Positions 51,705 to 61,145 are shown, counted from the first letter of the stretch. The stretch: DNA of 64,000 nt from Kocuria rosea (GCF_023715525.1 NZ_JAMBOG010000004.1:62001-126000), one strand, 5' to 3'. Made by a program: numbers and translations. Notes: generated from the letters alone by a model not told the origin.

Positions 51705-52364
51705 ATGCACGCAACACGTACTCAGGTGATCGATCTGAGCGAGGTCACGATCCGCTACATACAGGTCGGGGAGATGGACAACAACGTCTACCTGCTCACC
51801 TCCAAGGACGAGGGCACACAGGTCCTCATCGACGCGGCCGACGACGCCCGGGCCATCGCCGGCCTCGTGGGCGCCGGCAACGGCGACTGCTCCGCCTCCT
51901 ACGGCAACCTCCAGCTCATCATCACCACCCACTCCCACTGGGACCACGTGCGCGCCCTCGAGGAGGTCAAGTCCCGCTCCGAGGCCATGACCGCGTGCGG
52001 CGCCGACGACGAGGCCGACATCGCGGTGCCCATGGACCTCACCTTCGAGGACGGCGACACCGCCGAGTTCGACGGCTTCGACCTGGAGGTCATCGGGCTG
52101 CGCGGGCACACCCCCGGATCGATCGCCCTCGTCTACCGCGACCCCGCGGGCCCGGCGCACATCTTCTCCGGCGACTCGCTGTTCCCGGGCGGCGTGGGCA
52201 AGACTAGCAGCCCCGAGGACTTCCGCCGGCTGATCACCGACGTCACCGAGCGGATCTTCGAGCGGTTCGACGACGACACCGTGGTCCACCCCGGCCACGG
52301 CAAGCCGACCACCCTGGGGGCCGAGCGCCCGCACCTGGACGAGTGGCGAGCCCGGGGATGGTGA
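51705..52364 (+). CDS. Metallo-beta-lactamase-fold hydrolase
   Basis: A 219-residue MBL-fold enzyme with the metal-binding motif HSHWDH at residues 76-81. Further ligands lie in RGHTPGSIAL (His), SGDSLFPGG (Asp, about 155-163) and VHPGHG near the C terminus. This glyoxalase-II-like set supports a dinuclear Zn or Fe site. It is cytoplasmic, with no signal peptide. The usual THxHxDH has Ser-His-Trp here. Likely activities include thioester or S-glutathione/mycothiol-type hydrolysis; the exact substrate is unknown. Its stop overlaps the start of the transporter gene. Confidence 0.88.
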   Translation: MHATRTQVIDLSEVTIRYIQVGEMDNNVYLLTSKDEGTQVLIDAADDARAIAGLVGAGNGDCSASYGNLQLIITTHSHWDHVRALEEVKSRSEAMTACGADDEADIAVPMDLTFEDGDTAEFDGFDLEVIGLRGHTPGSIALVYRDPAGPAHIFSGDSLFPGGVGKTSSPEDFRRLITDVTERIFERFDDDTVVHPGHGKPTTLGAERPHLDEWRARGW

Positions 52365-53344
52365 GCGCCCAGGACACCGCGACCCCCACGACCGACGCCG
52401 ACCGCGGCGCCTACGCCGCCGTCCTGATCTTCCCCGCGCTCGTCCTCGTCGGCGGGCTCGTGGGCTTCCTCGCCCCCGGCTCCGTGAGCGGGCTCTCCGG
52501 GTGGGTCAACCCGCTGCTCGGGATCGTCATGTTCGGCATGGGCCTGACCCTGCGCCCCGTGGACTTCGCGCTCGTGGCCAGGCGGCCCCTGCCCGTGCTG
52601 CTCGGCGTCGTGGCGCAGTACGTGCTCATGCCCCTGATCGCCGTCGTGGTGGTCCTCGCGCTCCGGCTCCCGGCGGAGATCGCGGCCGGGGTGATCCTCG
52701 TGGGCTGCGCCCCCGGGGGGACGGCCTCCAACGTGGTGTCCTACCTGGCGCGCGGCGACGTCGCGCTCTCCGTGGCCATGACGTCGATCTCCACCCTGGT
52801 CGCCCCGATCCTGACCCCCCTGCTCACGCTGTGGCTGGCCGGACAGTACATGCCCCTCGACGGCGCCTCGATGGCGTGGTCGATCGTCAGGATCGTGCTG
52901 CTGCCCGTGGTCCTGGGCCTGGCGGTGCGCCTGCTCGTGCCCCGGCTCGTGGAGCGGGCCCTGCCGGTCCTGCCGTGGCTGTCGGTCACGGCGATCTCGC
53001 TGATCGTCGCGATCGTCGTCTCCCGCAGCGCCGACAGGATCGTCGAGGCCGGCCTGCTGGTGCTCGCCGCCGTGGCCCTGCACAACGGCCTGGGCCTGGG
53101 CCTCGGCTACCTGGTGGGCGTGGTCACCCGCCAGCCGGTGGCCGCGCGCCGGACCGTCGCGATCGAGGTGGGGATGCAGAACTCGGGGCTCGCCGCGGGA
53201 CTCGCCGCGCAGTACATGAACCCCCTCTCCGCCCTGCCCGGTGCGGTGTTCTCGGTCTGGCACAACCTCTCCGGCGCCGTGTTCGCCCTGCTCTGCCGCC
53301 GCGCCGACGCCCGCCGCGCCGACGCCCGCCGCGCCCGCCGCTGA
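52358..53344 (+). CDS. BASS family (bile acid:Na+ symporter-like) transporter
   Basis: A 328-residue membrane protein with nine or ten hydrophobic segments. The Na+-site crossing motifs are seen as GCAPGGTASNVVSYLARGDVA (centred near residue 125) and EVGMQNSGLAAGLA (near 275), both typical of the family. Relatives carry organic anions such as pantoate, pyruvate or bile acids. The extreme C terminus is a short tandem repeat (RRADARRADARRARR) encoded by a repeated 15-base unit. ATG at 52358, or GTG at 52361, overlaps the hydrolase stop, so the two are coupled and may handle the same compound. Confidence 0.88.
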   Translation: MVSAQDTATPTTDADRGAYAAVLIFPALVLVGGLVGFLAPGSVSGLSGWVNPLLGIVMFGMGLTLRPVDFALVARRPLPVLLGVVAQYVLMPLIAVVVVLALRLPAEIAAGVILVGCAPGGTASNVVSYLARGDVALSVAMTSISTLVAPILTPLLTLWLAGQYMPLDGASMAWSIVRIVLLPVVLGLAVRLLVPRLVERALPVLPWLSVTAISLIVAIVVSRSADRIVEAGLLVLAAVALHNGLGLGLGYLVGVVTRQPVAARRTVAIEVGMQNSGLAAGLAAQYMNPLSALPGAVFSVWHNLSGAVFALLCRRADARRADARRARR

Positions 53345-53362
53345 GCACCGGCCCACGCCCGC

Positions 53363-56300
53363 ATGGCCCCGGAGGAGCAGCCCGCCCCGGGACTCGGCCT
53401 GCCCCTCACCGTCGTGCCGCCCTCGCGCTCCCTGGTGGCGGCCACCGCGGGCCGGGCCCCGGCGTTCGGGCGCACCCTGCGCTGCGCCCTCGCGCTGCGC
53501 GGCGGAGTGAGCCTGGCCGTGTGGATCGGCGGGGCCGTGGCCGAGCTGGACGTGCTGCGCCGGATCCGCATCCACCGGGACGGCGCGGGGAGCCTGCACG
53601 CCTACCTGCTGCAGCCCGCCGAGGCCGCCGACCCCCGGCTCGCGGAACGGGCGGCGGTCTACGCCGGGCTGCTCGCCGGCGCCGGCTACGACCGCGTGGA
53701 GTTCGACGTCCTCGCGGGCGCGAGCGCGGGCGGGCTCAACGCGGTGGTGCACGCCGTGGCCCAGCGCGCGGGGGCCGGCCTGGACCCCCTGGGCCGGCTG
53801 TGGGAGGACACCGCCGGGCTCTCCCGGCTGCTGCGCCCGCTCGGGCCGCTCCCGGTGGACTCGATGCTGCGCGGCGACGGGTACCTGTGGCCGCGGCTGG
53901 CGGAGGTCCTCGCCGCCGTGCACACGGGTCCGGAGCACCACCCCGACCTGGTCGCCGAGCACGTCACGGTGGAGCTCTCCGCCACGGTGCTCGACAGCGA
54001 CCCCACCGCCCGAGGAGAGGCCGCGGAGGGCCGCGGCGACTTCCGCTTCGCCTCCCCCGACCCGGGCTCCCCCGCTCCCCCGCTGGGCAACGGCATCCCT
54101 GCCCGCCCGCCGCGCGGCGCGGCCGGCGAGGCCGCCGACGACGAGGCCGAGCGTGCCGCGGCCCTGTCCCGGCTCGCCTACGCCGCGCGTGCGACCGCCT
54201 CGTTCCCCGGCGCCTTCGAGCCCGCGGCGGTGTGGTCCGCCGCCACGTCCGGGCCGCTGCGCAACACGCCGCGGCCCGACCTCAGCCACGCGTTCTCGGC
54301 CCACCGGGCCCCGGAGGAGCTGCCGTACCGGGTGGTCGACGGCGGGGTGTTCGACAACGTGCCCATCGACCGGGCGATCGAGGCCGCCCGGACCCGCCGG
54401 TCCCTGCGCCACGCCGACCGGTGCCTGCTCTACCTGGACCCGGACCCCCCGCACCGGGCGGGGCCGTCCTCCCGGCACCTCGACCTCCCGCGCCTGGTCC
54501 GGACCCTGGGGGTCACGCTCACCCGGCTCCGGCGCCGGGAGACGGGCGAGGACGAGGTGCTGGCGCTGTCCGACCTCCTCGCGGAGCAGCTGGTCGAGCG
54601 CGGGCGGCGGAGCCAGCTCGCCCCGCTGCTCCACGAGTGGGGCACGGCACAGCGGGAGGAGCGCCGGCGCGCCCACCTGCGCTACCGGGCCCGCGCGGAC
54701 GCGCACCTGCTCGGCGCGGTCCTCACGCGCCCGGCCGAGTGGCAGCTCACCTCGACGCTGGCCTCCCGCTCGGTGCTGCGGGCGCGCACCCCCGCGGAGC
54801 TCGCCCCCCTGACGGAGGAGCTGGTGCGCCGCGGCGACGCCCTCTCCCGCGGCCCGCTCGGGGCCGCCGCCGCCCGCGCCGTGCTCGGGGGCCCGCAGGC
54901 CCTGGTCGACGCCGCGTCCTGCGTGCTGTCCTGGGTGCGCTTCCTGGAGGACCTCGCCCCGACGCCGGAGCGGACCCCCGCGCCCCTGCGGGGCCTCGAC
55001 TCCGCACCGGCCCGCGCCGGCGCGTACCGGGTGCTCGCGGTGGCCGTGCACGAGCGGGACAAGGTGCTCCGCGACGTCCTCGCCGCGACGGCGGCCCCCT
55101 CGGCCCCCGTCGAGGCCGCCGCGCCGGTGTGGCTGCGCCCGGTGGCCCTGGAGGGCTGGTGGGCCGAGCTGGACACCGTCGTCGACGGCCTCCGGGCCCT
55201 GCACCCGGCCCTGGAGGCCGCCGCCGGCGCGCCTGGCGCGGAGGACTGGCGGGCCCTGTGGTGCGAGTCCCCGTGGCGCCGGATCCCCGCCCCGCCGGCT
55301 GCGCTCGGGGCGCCCGACCTGCCCCCGGCCCTGGCGGCGGCCGGGATCCCCGGCACGGTCTCCGGGATCGCCTACGGGGAGATCCGCGGGGACCAGCTGC
55401 CGTCCCGCCCCGCCGACGTGCCGCGGCTGCGCCGGGGCTGGGCGGACCAGCGGATCCAGCGGGCCCTCGACGCCGCCGGCGCCACCGACGCGCAGCTGCG
55501 CGAGGTGCTCGCCGCCGACCCCGGCCGCCTCCCGGCCGGCAGCAAGCTCGCCGGCACGGGCCTGGCCAACTTCCGCGGCTTCCTCGCCACCGCGTGGCGG
55601 ACCAACGACTGGTGGTGGGGCCGGCTCGACGCCGCCGCCGGCGTCGCCGGCTTCCTGCGTGGCCTGCCCGCCCGGCCCGCGGCCGGCACGGAGGGGTCCG
55701 CCGAGCCCGCGGTGCCGGCCGCCGAGCACACCGGCCCGGCGGCGGAGCCTCCCGCGGTCCAGGGGCTCCAGGAGAGCCTGCTGCGCCAGCTGGGCGACGG
55801 GGACGCGGACCGGGCCCGCGGCGTGCTCGGTGGCGGCGCCGACGGCCTGGACCGGCTCGCTCCCGGCTACCGCATCGCGCTGGCGTCCCGGAGCCTGCGC
55901 GTGCTCGGCCGGGCCCTGGCCGGCACGCCGGACCTGCCCCGCGGGGTGTGGGAGCTCGGGCTGTTCCTGCTCCAGCCCCTCCTGGTCCTGGCGCCGCTGC
56001 TGCTGACGCCGGTGCGGGCGGCCCTGGCCCTCGTCGTGGGCGCGGCGGCGCTGCGGCTCGCCGCGGCCCCGGCGCCGGACGGGTCGACGACCGGGAGCGT
56101 GCTCGTCGTCCTCGCGGCCTCGGTGCTCGGCCTCTCCCTCGTGCGCACGGCCCGGCGCTCCCGGCGGCGCTGGACGCGGGTCCTCGCGGCCGCCGGCGCC
56201 TCTCCGCCCCGGCCCCGCGCGGTGGCCGGCGTCCCGACGGCGGACACCGCCGCAGGGGACGTCACTGCGGCGGACGTGGCCGCCGCCCGGCGGGGTGCCG

Positions 56301-56899
56301 TCCGCCGCGCCGCCGTGAGCGGCACCGCGGCCGCCGCCCTCCTGCTGCCCGCAGCGGCCTGGGCGTCCAGCGGCTCCGCCCTGGCGCTGCTGCTGACCGC
56401 CGTGCTCGTCCTGGACCGGACCGCCGCGGCGCTGTGCCTGCGGGTGCCGGGCCGGGGTGCCGCCGACGAGGTGCTGCGCGCGGGCGGCGTCGTGCTCGCC
56501 GCCGTCGGGGCGTGGGCCCTCGGCGCCCTGGCCCTGGTGCTCGGGGACGGGCTCCCCTGGGTCCCCGGCACGGTTCCGGCCCGCGCGGCGGTGGTGGCCC
56601 TCGCCGCGGCCGGGCTCGGGGCCCTGGTGCTCACCGGGTTCCTCCGCCCCGCCTGGGCGGCGCTGCTGTCCCTGGCCGCAGGAGCCGCCGGCGGCGGCGC
56701 CGCCGCCCTCGTGTGGTCGCTGGCGGGCGCGCCCGGCCAGGCGGGCGCCGGCCTCCCCGCCGCGGCCGCGGCCGTGCTCGCGGGGGCGGCGGTGCTGTGG
56801 TGGGCGCCCGCCGAGGGCATGCTGCGCCCCTACGGGCCGGAGGACGAGCTCGTCCCGGCCCGACCCGCAGGGCGCCCGCGGATAAGCTGGAGGGGATGA
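53363..56899 (+). CDS. Patatin-like protein with C-terminal membrane region (DUF3376-like)
   Basis: A very large (1178-residue) patatin-superfamily protein. The oxyanion-hole segment RGGVSLAVW is at residues 46-54, the nucleophile Ser121 in GASAGG (119-124), and the dyad aspartate D326 in VVDGGVFDN, so the lipase site looks intact. The middle region (about 350-830) is helical and resembles the DUF3376-type patatin-like proteins of actinobacteria. From about 870 to 1150 come about nine or ten hydrophobic segments, unusual for a patatin and suggesting membrane anchorage. The start ATG has only a weak ribosome-binding site. The stop overlaps the helicase start. Probable phospholipid acyl hydrolase; role unknown. 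Confidence 0.85.
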   Translation: MAPEEQPAPGLGLPLTVVPPSRSLVAATAGRAPAFGRTLRCALALRGGVSLAVWIGGAVAELDVLRRIRIHRDGAGSLHAYLLQPAEAADPRLAERAAVYAGLLAGAGYDRVEFDVLAGASAGGLNAVVHAVAQRAGAGLDPLGRLWEDTAGLSRLLRPLGPLPVDSMLRGDGYLWPRLAEVLAAVHTGPEHHPDLVAEHVTVELSATVLDSDPTARGEAAEGRGDFRFASPDPGSPAPPLGNGIPARPPRGAAGEAADDEAERAAALSRLAYAARATASFPGAFEPAAVWSAATSGPLRNTPRPDLSHAFSAHRAPEELPYRVVDGGVFDNVPIDRAIEAARTRRSLRHADRCLLYLDPDPPHRAGPSSRHLDLPRLVRTLGVTLTRLRRRETGEDEVLALSDLLAEQLVERGRRSQLAPLLHEWGTAQREERRRAHLRYRARADAHLLGAVLTRPAEWQLTSTLASRSVLRARTPAELAPLTEELVRRGDALSRGPLGAAAARAVLGGPQALVDAASCVLSWVRFLEDLAPTPERTPAPLRGLDSAPARAGAYRVLAVAVHERDKVLRDVLAATAAPSAPVEAAAPVWLRPVALEGWWAELDTVVDGLRALHPALEAAAGAPGAEDWRALWCESPWRRIPAPPAALGAPDLPPALAAAGIPGTVSGIAYGEIRGDQLPSRPADVPRLRRGWADQRIQRALDAAGATDAQLREVLAADPGRLPAGSKLAGTGLANFRGFLATAWRTNDWWWGRLDAAAGVAGFLRGLPARPAAGTEGSAEPAVPAAEHTGPAAEPPAVQGLQESLLRQLGDGDADRARGVLGGGADGLDRLAPGYRIALASRSLRVLGRALAGTPDLPRGVWELGLFLLQPLLVLAPLLLTPVRAALALVVGAAALRLAAAPAPDGSTTGSVLVVLAASVLGLSLVRTARRSRRRWTRVLAAAGASPPRPRAVAGVPTADTAAGDVTAADVAAARRGAVRRAAVSGTAAAALLLPAAAWASSGSALALLLTAVLVLDRTAAALCLRVPGRGAADEVLRAGGVVLAAVGAWALGALALVLGDGLPWVPGTVPARAAVVALAAAGLGALVLTGFLRPAWAALLSLAAGAAGGGAAALVWSLAGAPGQAGAGLPAAAAAVLAGAAVLWWAPAEGMLRPYGPEDELVPARPAGRPRISWRG
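56883..56888 (+). promoter_or_regulatory. Possible internal -10 box before the helicase
   Basis: TAAGCT ends seven bases before the ATG at 56896, inside the last codons of the patatin gene. The intervening GGAGGGG is also a good ribosome-binding site, so both coupled and independent expression are possible. Confidence 0.35.
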
Positions 56900-59508
56900 A
56901 ACTCCTCGAAGCCCTCTCCCCGCAGCTCGGCACGCCCGGCCACTCCTACTACCGCGGCGACTACGTCACCAACCCCCTGACCGGCGACGAGGTGTACGAG
57001 GGCTTCCTCGGGTGGATCGCCTCCCGGGACATGGAGCTCTACCCCGCCCAGGACGAGGCCGTCCTCGAGTTCGCCGGCGGCGCCAACGTCGTCCTGGCGA
57101 CCCCCACCGGCTCGGGGAAGTCGACCGTGGCGGTCGCCGCGCACTTCGCGGGCCTCGCCGCCGGGCAGCGCTCCTACTACACCGCGCCCATCAAGGCTTT
57201 GGTGTCCGAGAAGTTCTTCGCGCTCGTGGAGATCTTCGGCGCCGAGAACGTCGGGATGGTCACGGGCGACTCCGCCGTCAACGCGGACGCGCCCATCGTG
57301 TGCTGCACCGCCGAGATCCTCGCCAATGTGGCCCTGCGGGAGGGCCGGGACGCCGACGTGGGGCCCGTGGTCATGGACGAGTTCCACTTCTACTCCGACC
57401 CGCAGCGCGGCTGGGCGTGGCAGGTGCCGCTGCTCGAGCTGCCGCAGGCGCAGTTCCTGCTGATGAGCGCCACCCTCGGGGACGTCACCCGCTTCGAGGA
57501 GGGCCTCACGGCGCTCACCGGGCGTCCCACGACGACGGTGTCCTCCGCCGAGCGGCCCATCCCGCTGCACCACTACTGGTCCGAGGAGCCCATCCACGAC
57601 GCCCTCGAGGAGTTGCTCGCCACGAACCAGGCGCCGGTGTACGTGGTGCACTTCTCCCAGCTGCAGGCCATGGACCAGGCGCAGAACCTGATGTCCGTCA
57701 ATGTCCTGTCCAAGGAGGAGAAGGAGCGCATCGGGGAGCTGATCGGCGGGTTCCGCTTCGCGGCCGGCTTCGGCAAGACCCTCAACCGGCTGGTGCGCCA
57801 CGGCATCGGCGTCCACCACGCCGGGATGCTCCCCAAGTACCGCCGGCTCGTGGAGCAGCTCGCCCAGACGGGGCTGCTCAAGGTGATCTGCGGCACCGAC
57901 ACCCTGGGCGTGGGCATCAACGTGCCCATCCGCACCGTGGTGATCACCGCGCTGTCCAAGTTCGACGGCGAGCGCACGCGCCGGCTCAACGCCCGCGAGT
58001 TCCACCAGATCGCCGGCCGGGCCGGCCGCGCCGGCTACGACACGGCGGGCACCGTCGTGGTCCAGGCCCCCGAGCACGTCATCGAGAACAACCGGGCGCT
58101 GAAGAAGGCGCAGGCCAAGTTCGGCGACGACCAGAAGAAGCTGCGGCAGGTGCCGCGGAAGAAGCCGCCGCAGGGCTTCGTCTCCTGGGGGAGGCCGACG
58201 TTCGAGACGCTCGTGGCCTCCGAGCCCGAGCCGCTCACGTCGTCGTTCACGGTCACCCACTCGATGCTGCTCAACATCCTGCAGCGCCCCGGGAACCCCG
58301 TGCAGGCGGCGTGGCACCTGCTGACCCACAACCACGAGACCCGGCAGCGGCAGCGGGCGCTGCTCAAGCAGGCGATCGGCATCCTCAAGGAGCTGCGGGC
58401 CGCGGGCGTCGTCGAGAAGCTGGAGACCCCCGACGAGGAGGGCCGCACCTGGCGCCTGACCGTGGAGCTGCAGGAGAACTTCGCGCTCAACCAGCCCCTG
58501 TCCCCCTTCGCCCTGGCGGCCCTGACCCTGCTGGACGCCGAGGACCCGGACTACGCGCTCGACGTCGTCTCGGTCATCGAGGCGACCCTGGAGAAGCCCC
58601 GCCAGGTGCTCAACCTGCAGGAGAAGAAGGCCCGCGGCGAGGCCGTGGCCGCGATGAAGGCCGAGGGCCTCGACTACGACCAGCGGATGAAGGAGCTCGA
58701 GGAGGTCAGCTACCCCAAGCCCTTGGAGGAGCTGCTGACCCAGGCGTTCGAGACCTACCGCACGAGCGCCCCGTGGGTCGCCCAGTTCGAGCTGGCCCCG
58801 AAGTCCGTGGTCCGGGACATGTACGAGCGGGCGATGACGTTCGGCGACTACGTCCAGTTCTACGGCCTGGCCCGCTCCGAGGGCATCCTGCTGCGCTACC
58901 TCTCCGACGCGTACAAGGCGCTGCGCCAGACCGTGCCGCTGGACATGCTGCGGGAGGACCTCGAGGACCTCATCGAGTGGCTCGGCGAGCTGATCCGCCA
59001 GACCGACAACTCCCTGCTGGACGAGTGGGAGAAGCTCGCCGCGGGCGAGGAGTCGCCCATGGGCACCTCCGCGGACTCCCTCGAGGAGCTCATCGACGAG
59101 CAGCCGCCGGCGATCACCGCGAACACCCGGGCCTTCCGGGTCATGGTGCGCAACGCCCTGTTCCAGCGCGTCGAGCTGTTCGCCGCCGAGAAGGACAAGG
59201 TGCTGGGCGCCCTCGACGGCGAGCACGGCTGGGACCGCGACCGGTGGGCGGACGCCATGGACGCGTACTTCGGCGAGTACGACGACCTCTACACCGACGC
59301 CCAGTCGCGCGGGCCCGCCCTGATCCGCATCGACGAGCACCCCGAGGGCCTCGACGGCTACTGGACCGTCGTCCAGGTCTTCGACGACCCGGACGGCCAC
59401 CACGACTGGGGGATCAACGCCCGCATCGACCTGCGCGCCTCCGACGAGGACGGCTTCCCGGCCGTGGTCCTCGACAACGTCGGGCCGATCACCGAGACCG
59501 GCCGCTGA
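56896..59508 (+). CDS. Superfamily 2 DExH helicase with DUF3516-like C-terminal region
   Basis: An 870-residue Ski2-like helicase. Motif I ATPTGSGKST (68-77), motif Ia APIKALVSEKF, motif II DEFH (161-164), motif III LMSATLG (about 187-193), motif V TDTLGVGINVP (about 335-345) and motif VI HQIAGRAGRAG (370-380) are intact. The C-terminal half (about 440-870) matches the DUF3516-type region found with these actinobacterial helicases. It is likely an RNA helicase in RNA turnover or ribosome biogenesis. It overlaps the patatin stop (ATGA). A perfect 21-bp hairpin follows the stop. Confidence 0.92.
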   Translation: MKLLEALSPQLGTPGHSYYRGDYVTNPLTGDEVYEGFLGWIASRDMELYPAQDEAVLEFAGGANVVLATPTGSGKSTVAVAAHFAGLAAGQRSYYTAPIKALVSEKFFALVEIFGAENVGMVTGDSAVNADAPIVCCTAEILANVALREGRDADVGPVVMDEFHFYSDPQRGWAWQVPLLELPQAQFLLMSATLGDVTRFEEGLTALTGRPTTTVSSAERPIPLHHYWSEEPIHDALEELLATNQAPVYVVHFSQLQAMDQAQNLMSVNVLSKEEKERIGELIGGFRFAAGFGKTLNRLVRHGIGVHHAGMLPKYRRLVEQLAQTGLLKVICGTDTLGVGINVPIRTVVITALSKFDGERTRRLNAREFHQIAGRAGRAGYDTAGTVVVQAPEHVIENNRALKKAQAKFGDDQKKLRQVPRKKPPQGFVSWGRPTFETLVASEPEPLTSSFTVTHSMLLNILQRPGNPVQAAWHLLTHNHETRQRQRALLKQAIGILKELRAAGVVEKLETPDEEGRTWRLTVELQENFALNQPLSPFALAALTLLDAEDPDYALDVVSVIEATLEKPRQVLNLQEKKARGEAVAAMKAEGLDYDQRMKELEEVSYPKPLEELLTQAFETYRTSAPWVAQFELAPKSVVRDMYERAMTFGDYVQFYGLARSEGILLRYLSDAYKALRQTVPLDMLREDLEDLIEWLGELIRQTDNSLLDEWEKLAAGEESPMGTSADSLEELIDEQPPAITANTRAFRVMVRNALFQRVELFAAEKDKVLGALDGEHGWDRDRWADAMDAYFGEYDDLYTDAQSRGPALIRIDEHPEGLDGYWTVVQVFDDPDGHHDWGINARIDLRASDEDGFPAVVLDNVGPITETGR

Positions 59509-59521
59509 CGCGGCTCCGGCA

Positions 59522-59568
59522 CGGGTGAGCCCCGGTTCCACCGGTGCGGTGGAACCGGGGCTCACCCG
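59522..59568. terminator. Strong bidirectional hairpin terminator
   Basis: A perfect 21-bp stem (59522-59542 with 59548-59568, containing GTGAGCCCCGGTTCCACC) with a 5-base loop. It sits between the convergent helicase and terC genes. No T-run. Confidence 0.75.
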
Positions 59569-59592
59569 GGGGACACCGACGGCGGCGCCGGA

Positions 59593-60924
59593 TCAGGCCG
59601 GGCTGCTGCCGCCCGGCCCGCGCCCCGGATCCGGGGTCGTGGTGCCGGCCGTGGCCTGGGCGTCGGCCCGCTCCCCCTCCACGGACTCGGCCTCGGCCGG
59701 GGGCACCGGCTCCGGCTCGGGGGCCACACCGGTCCGTTCGTACTGGCGGTGCTTGCCGCGGGCGCGGTCCAGCAGGTCGCGGAACTGCTTCTCGGACGCG
59801 ACGAGCTCGTTGCGGTACCGGGCCGGGACCGTCTCCAGCCGCTCCTGGTAGCGGCCGGCCTTGGCGGCGAGCCGGAGACGCTGCTCCTCCGGGGCGTCCT
59901 GGGGCAGGGTCACGTACTTCTCGGCGGTCGTCTGCAGCCCGTTGATCACCCGCAGCGCACGGCCCTTGGGGCTGAACAGCGACGCGAGCACGGTCACGGC
60001 CAGCACGCCGACGATCACGGACAGGGACGTCCCGATGGTGACCTCGACGACGTCCACGTGCTCGCCCCCGTTGATGAAGGGCAGGGTGTTCTCGTGCAGG
60101 GCGTGGATGATCAGCTTCACGCCGATGAAGCCGAGGATGATCGCCAGGCCCCAGGACAGGTAGATGAGCCGATCCAGCAGGCCGTCGATGAGGAAGTAGA
60201 GCTGGCGCAGGCCCATCAGGGAGAACGCCACGGCGGTGAACACCAGGTAGGTCTCCTGGGTCAGGCCGAAGATCGCCGGGATGGAGTCGAAGGCGAAGAG
60301 GATGTCGGTGCCGCCGATGGCGACCATCACCAGCAGCATCGGGGTCATGGCCCGCTTGCCGTGGTGGACGGTGAACAGCTTGTCGCCGTCGTAGTGGTCG
60401 GTGGTGTGGATGAAGCGCTTGGCCAGCCGCACCACGACGTTGTCCCCCTCGTCGTGCGACCCGCCGGAGAGCTCGCCCTTGATGAGGGAGCCGGCGGTCA
60501 GGATGAGGAACAGCCCGAAGATGTAGAAGAGCCAGGCCCAGGCGTTCAGGGCGGCGGCCCCGATGAAGATGAAGGCCGTACGGGCGACGAGCGCGAAGGT
60601 GATGCCGAAGAGCAGGACCTTCTGCTGGTCCGCGCGCGGGACCTTGAACGAGGCCATGATGACGAGGAACACGAAGAGGTTGTCGACCGACAGGGCCTTC
60701 TCCGTGATGTAGCCGGCGTAGTACTCCCCGGCGTAGCGCCCGCCCCATCGCAGGAGGACGAACAGGCCGAACAGGAGCGCGACGCCCACGTAGATCGCGG
60801 ACCAGACCGCGGCCTCCTTGAGCTTCGGCTCGTGGGCTCTGCGGACGTGGAAGACGTAGTCGAAGAGGAGCATGCCGACGATGAGAGCCATCGTCACCGT
60901 CCACACGGTGGGTGAGACGTCCAT
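59593..60924 (-). CDS. TerC family membrane protein (copy 1)
   Basis: A 443-residue TerC-family integral membrane protein with seven to nine hydrophobic segments. Signature acidic-metal motifs EKALSVDNLFVFLVI (about 75-89) and LFAFDSIPAIFGL (about 207-219) carry the conserved Asp residues. The C-terminal 140 residues are cytoplasmic, charged and finally Pro/Glu-rich. TerC relatives are now linked to manganese export and exoenzyme metalation. The putative manganese riboswitch directly upstream strongly supports a Mn2+ efflux role here. It is paralogous to the gene at 61230, roughly half identical in the core. ATG at 60924 follows GAAGG. Confidence 0.92.
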   Translation of the reverse strand: MDVSPTVWTVTMALIVGMLLFDYVFHVRRAHEPKLKEAAVWSAIYVGVALLFGLFVLLRWGGRYAGEYYAGYITEKALSVDNLFVFLVIMASFKVPRADQQKVLLFGITFALVARTAFIFIGAAALNAWAWLFYIFGLFLILTAGSLIKGELSGGSHDEGDNVVVRLAKRFIHTTDHYDGDKLFTVHHGKRAMTPMLLVMVAIGGTDILFAFDSIPAIFGLTQETYLVFTAVAFSLMGLRQLYFLIDGLLDRLIYLSWGLAIILGFIGVKLIIHALHENTLPFINGGEHVDVVEVTIGTSLSVIVGVLAVTVLASLFSPKGRALRVINGLQTTAEKYVTLPQDAPEEQRLRLAAKAGRYQERLETVPARYRNELVASEKQFRDLLDRARGKHRQYERTGVAPEPEPVPPAEAESVEGERADAQATAGTTTPDPGRGPGGSSPA

Positions 60925-60956
60925 AATTCTGCCTTCGGGGTCGAGAACGGTCTCGC

Positions 60957-61107
60957 CGTAAGTCTCTCCGCCGCTTCCCGGGCCCGGACGGTCCGGCCAG
61001 TCTGAGCCGGTCGGTTCCGCCGTGCTGGGATCGGCCGCTGCGTCCGGCCGGGCACCGTGTGCTCGGCGTGCTGACGTCCGCAGCGCTGAGGGATACTCCC
61101 CTAGGCT
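60957..61107 (-). promoter_or_regulatory. Putative yybP-ykoY manganese riboswitch, copy 1
   Basis: Read on the minus strand, the leader begins TAGGGGAGTATCCC at 61103 and continues with GGACGTCAGCACGCCG and GGCCGGACGCAGC, closing with GGCGGAGAGACTTACGG near 60957. GCTGCG pairs with CGCAGC. GGGGAGTA, the GTCAGCACG loop and the terminal GAGACT are hallmark pieces of the yybP-ykoY aptamer, which binds Mn2+ and turns genes on. A TAGACT -10 box (61119-61114) would start transcription at the aptamer. It lies directly upstream of terC copy 1. Confidence 0.82.
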
Positions 61108-61113
61108 GGGTCC

Positions 61114-61119
61114 AGTCTA
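61114..61119 (-). promoter_or_regulatory. -10 box of terC copy 1
   Basis: TAGACT on the minus strand, placed so that transcription begins around 61107, at the first bases of the riboswitch. It matches the box before terC copy 2. No clear -35. Confidence 0.5.
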
Positions 61120-61145
61120 ACGGAGCCCCTCCCCGACGCACGCGA

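Noticed and set aside
52133-55729. Open frame of about 1200 codons on the minus strand
   Set aside because: Antisense to the patatin gene, with the same low-complexity composition and no start signal or motif.
52501-59508. A single open frame of about 2335 codons on the plus strand
   Set aside because: Its first 4.4 kb is a shadow of the transporter and patatin genes in another frame (Arg/Pro/Gly-rich, no motifs). Only the part from 56896, the helicase, is real.
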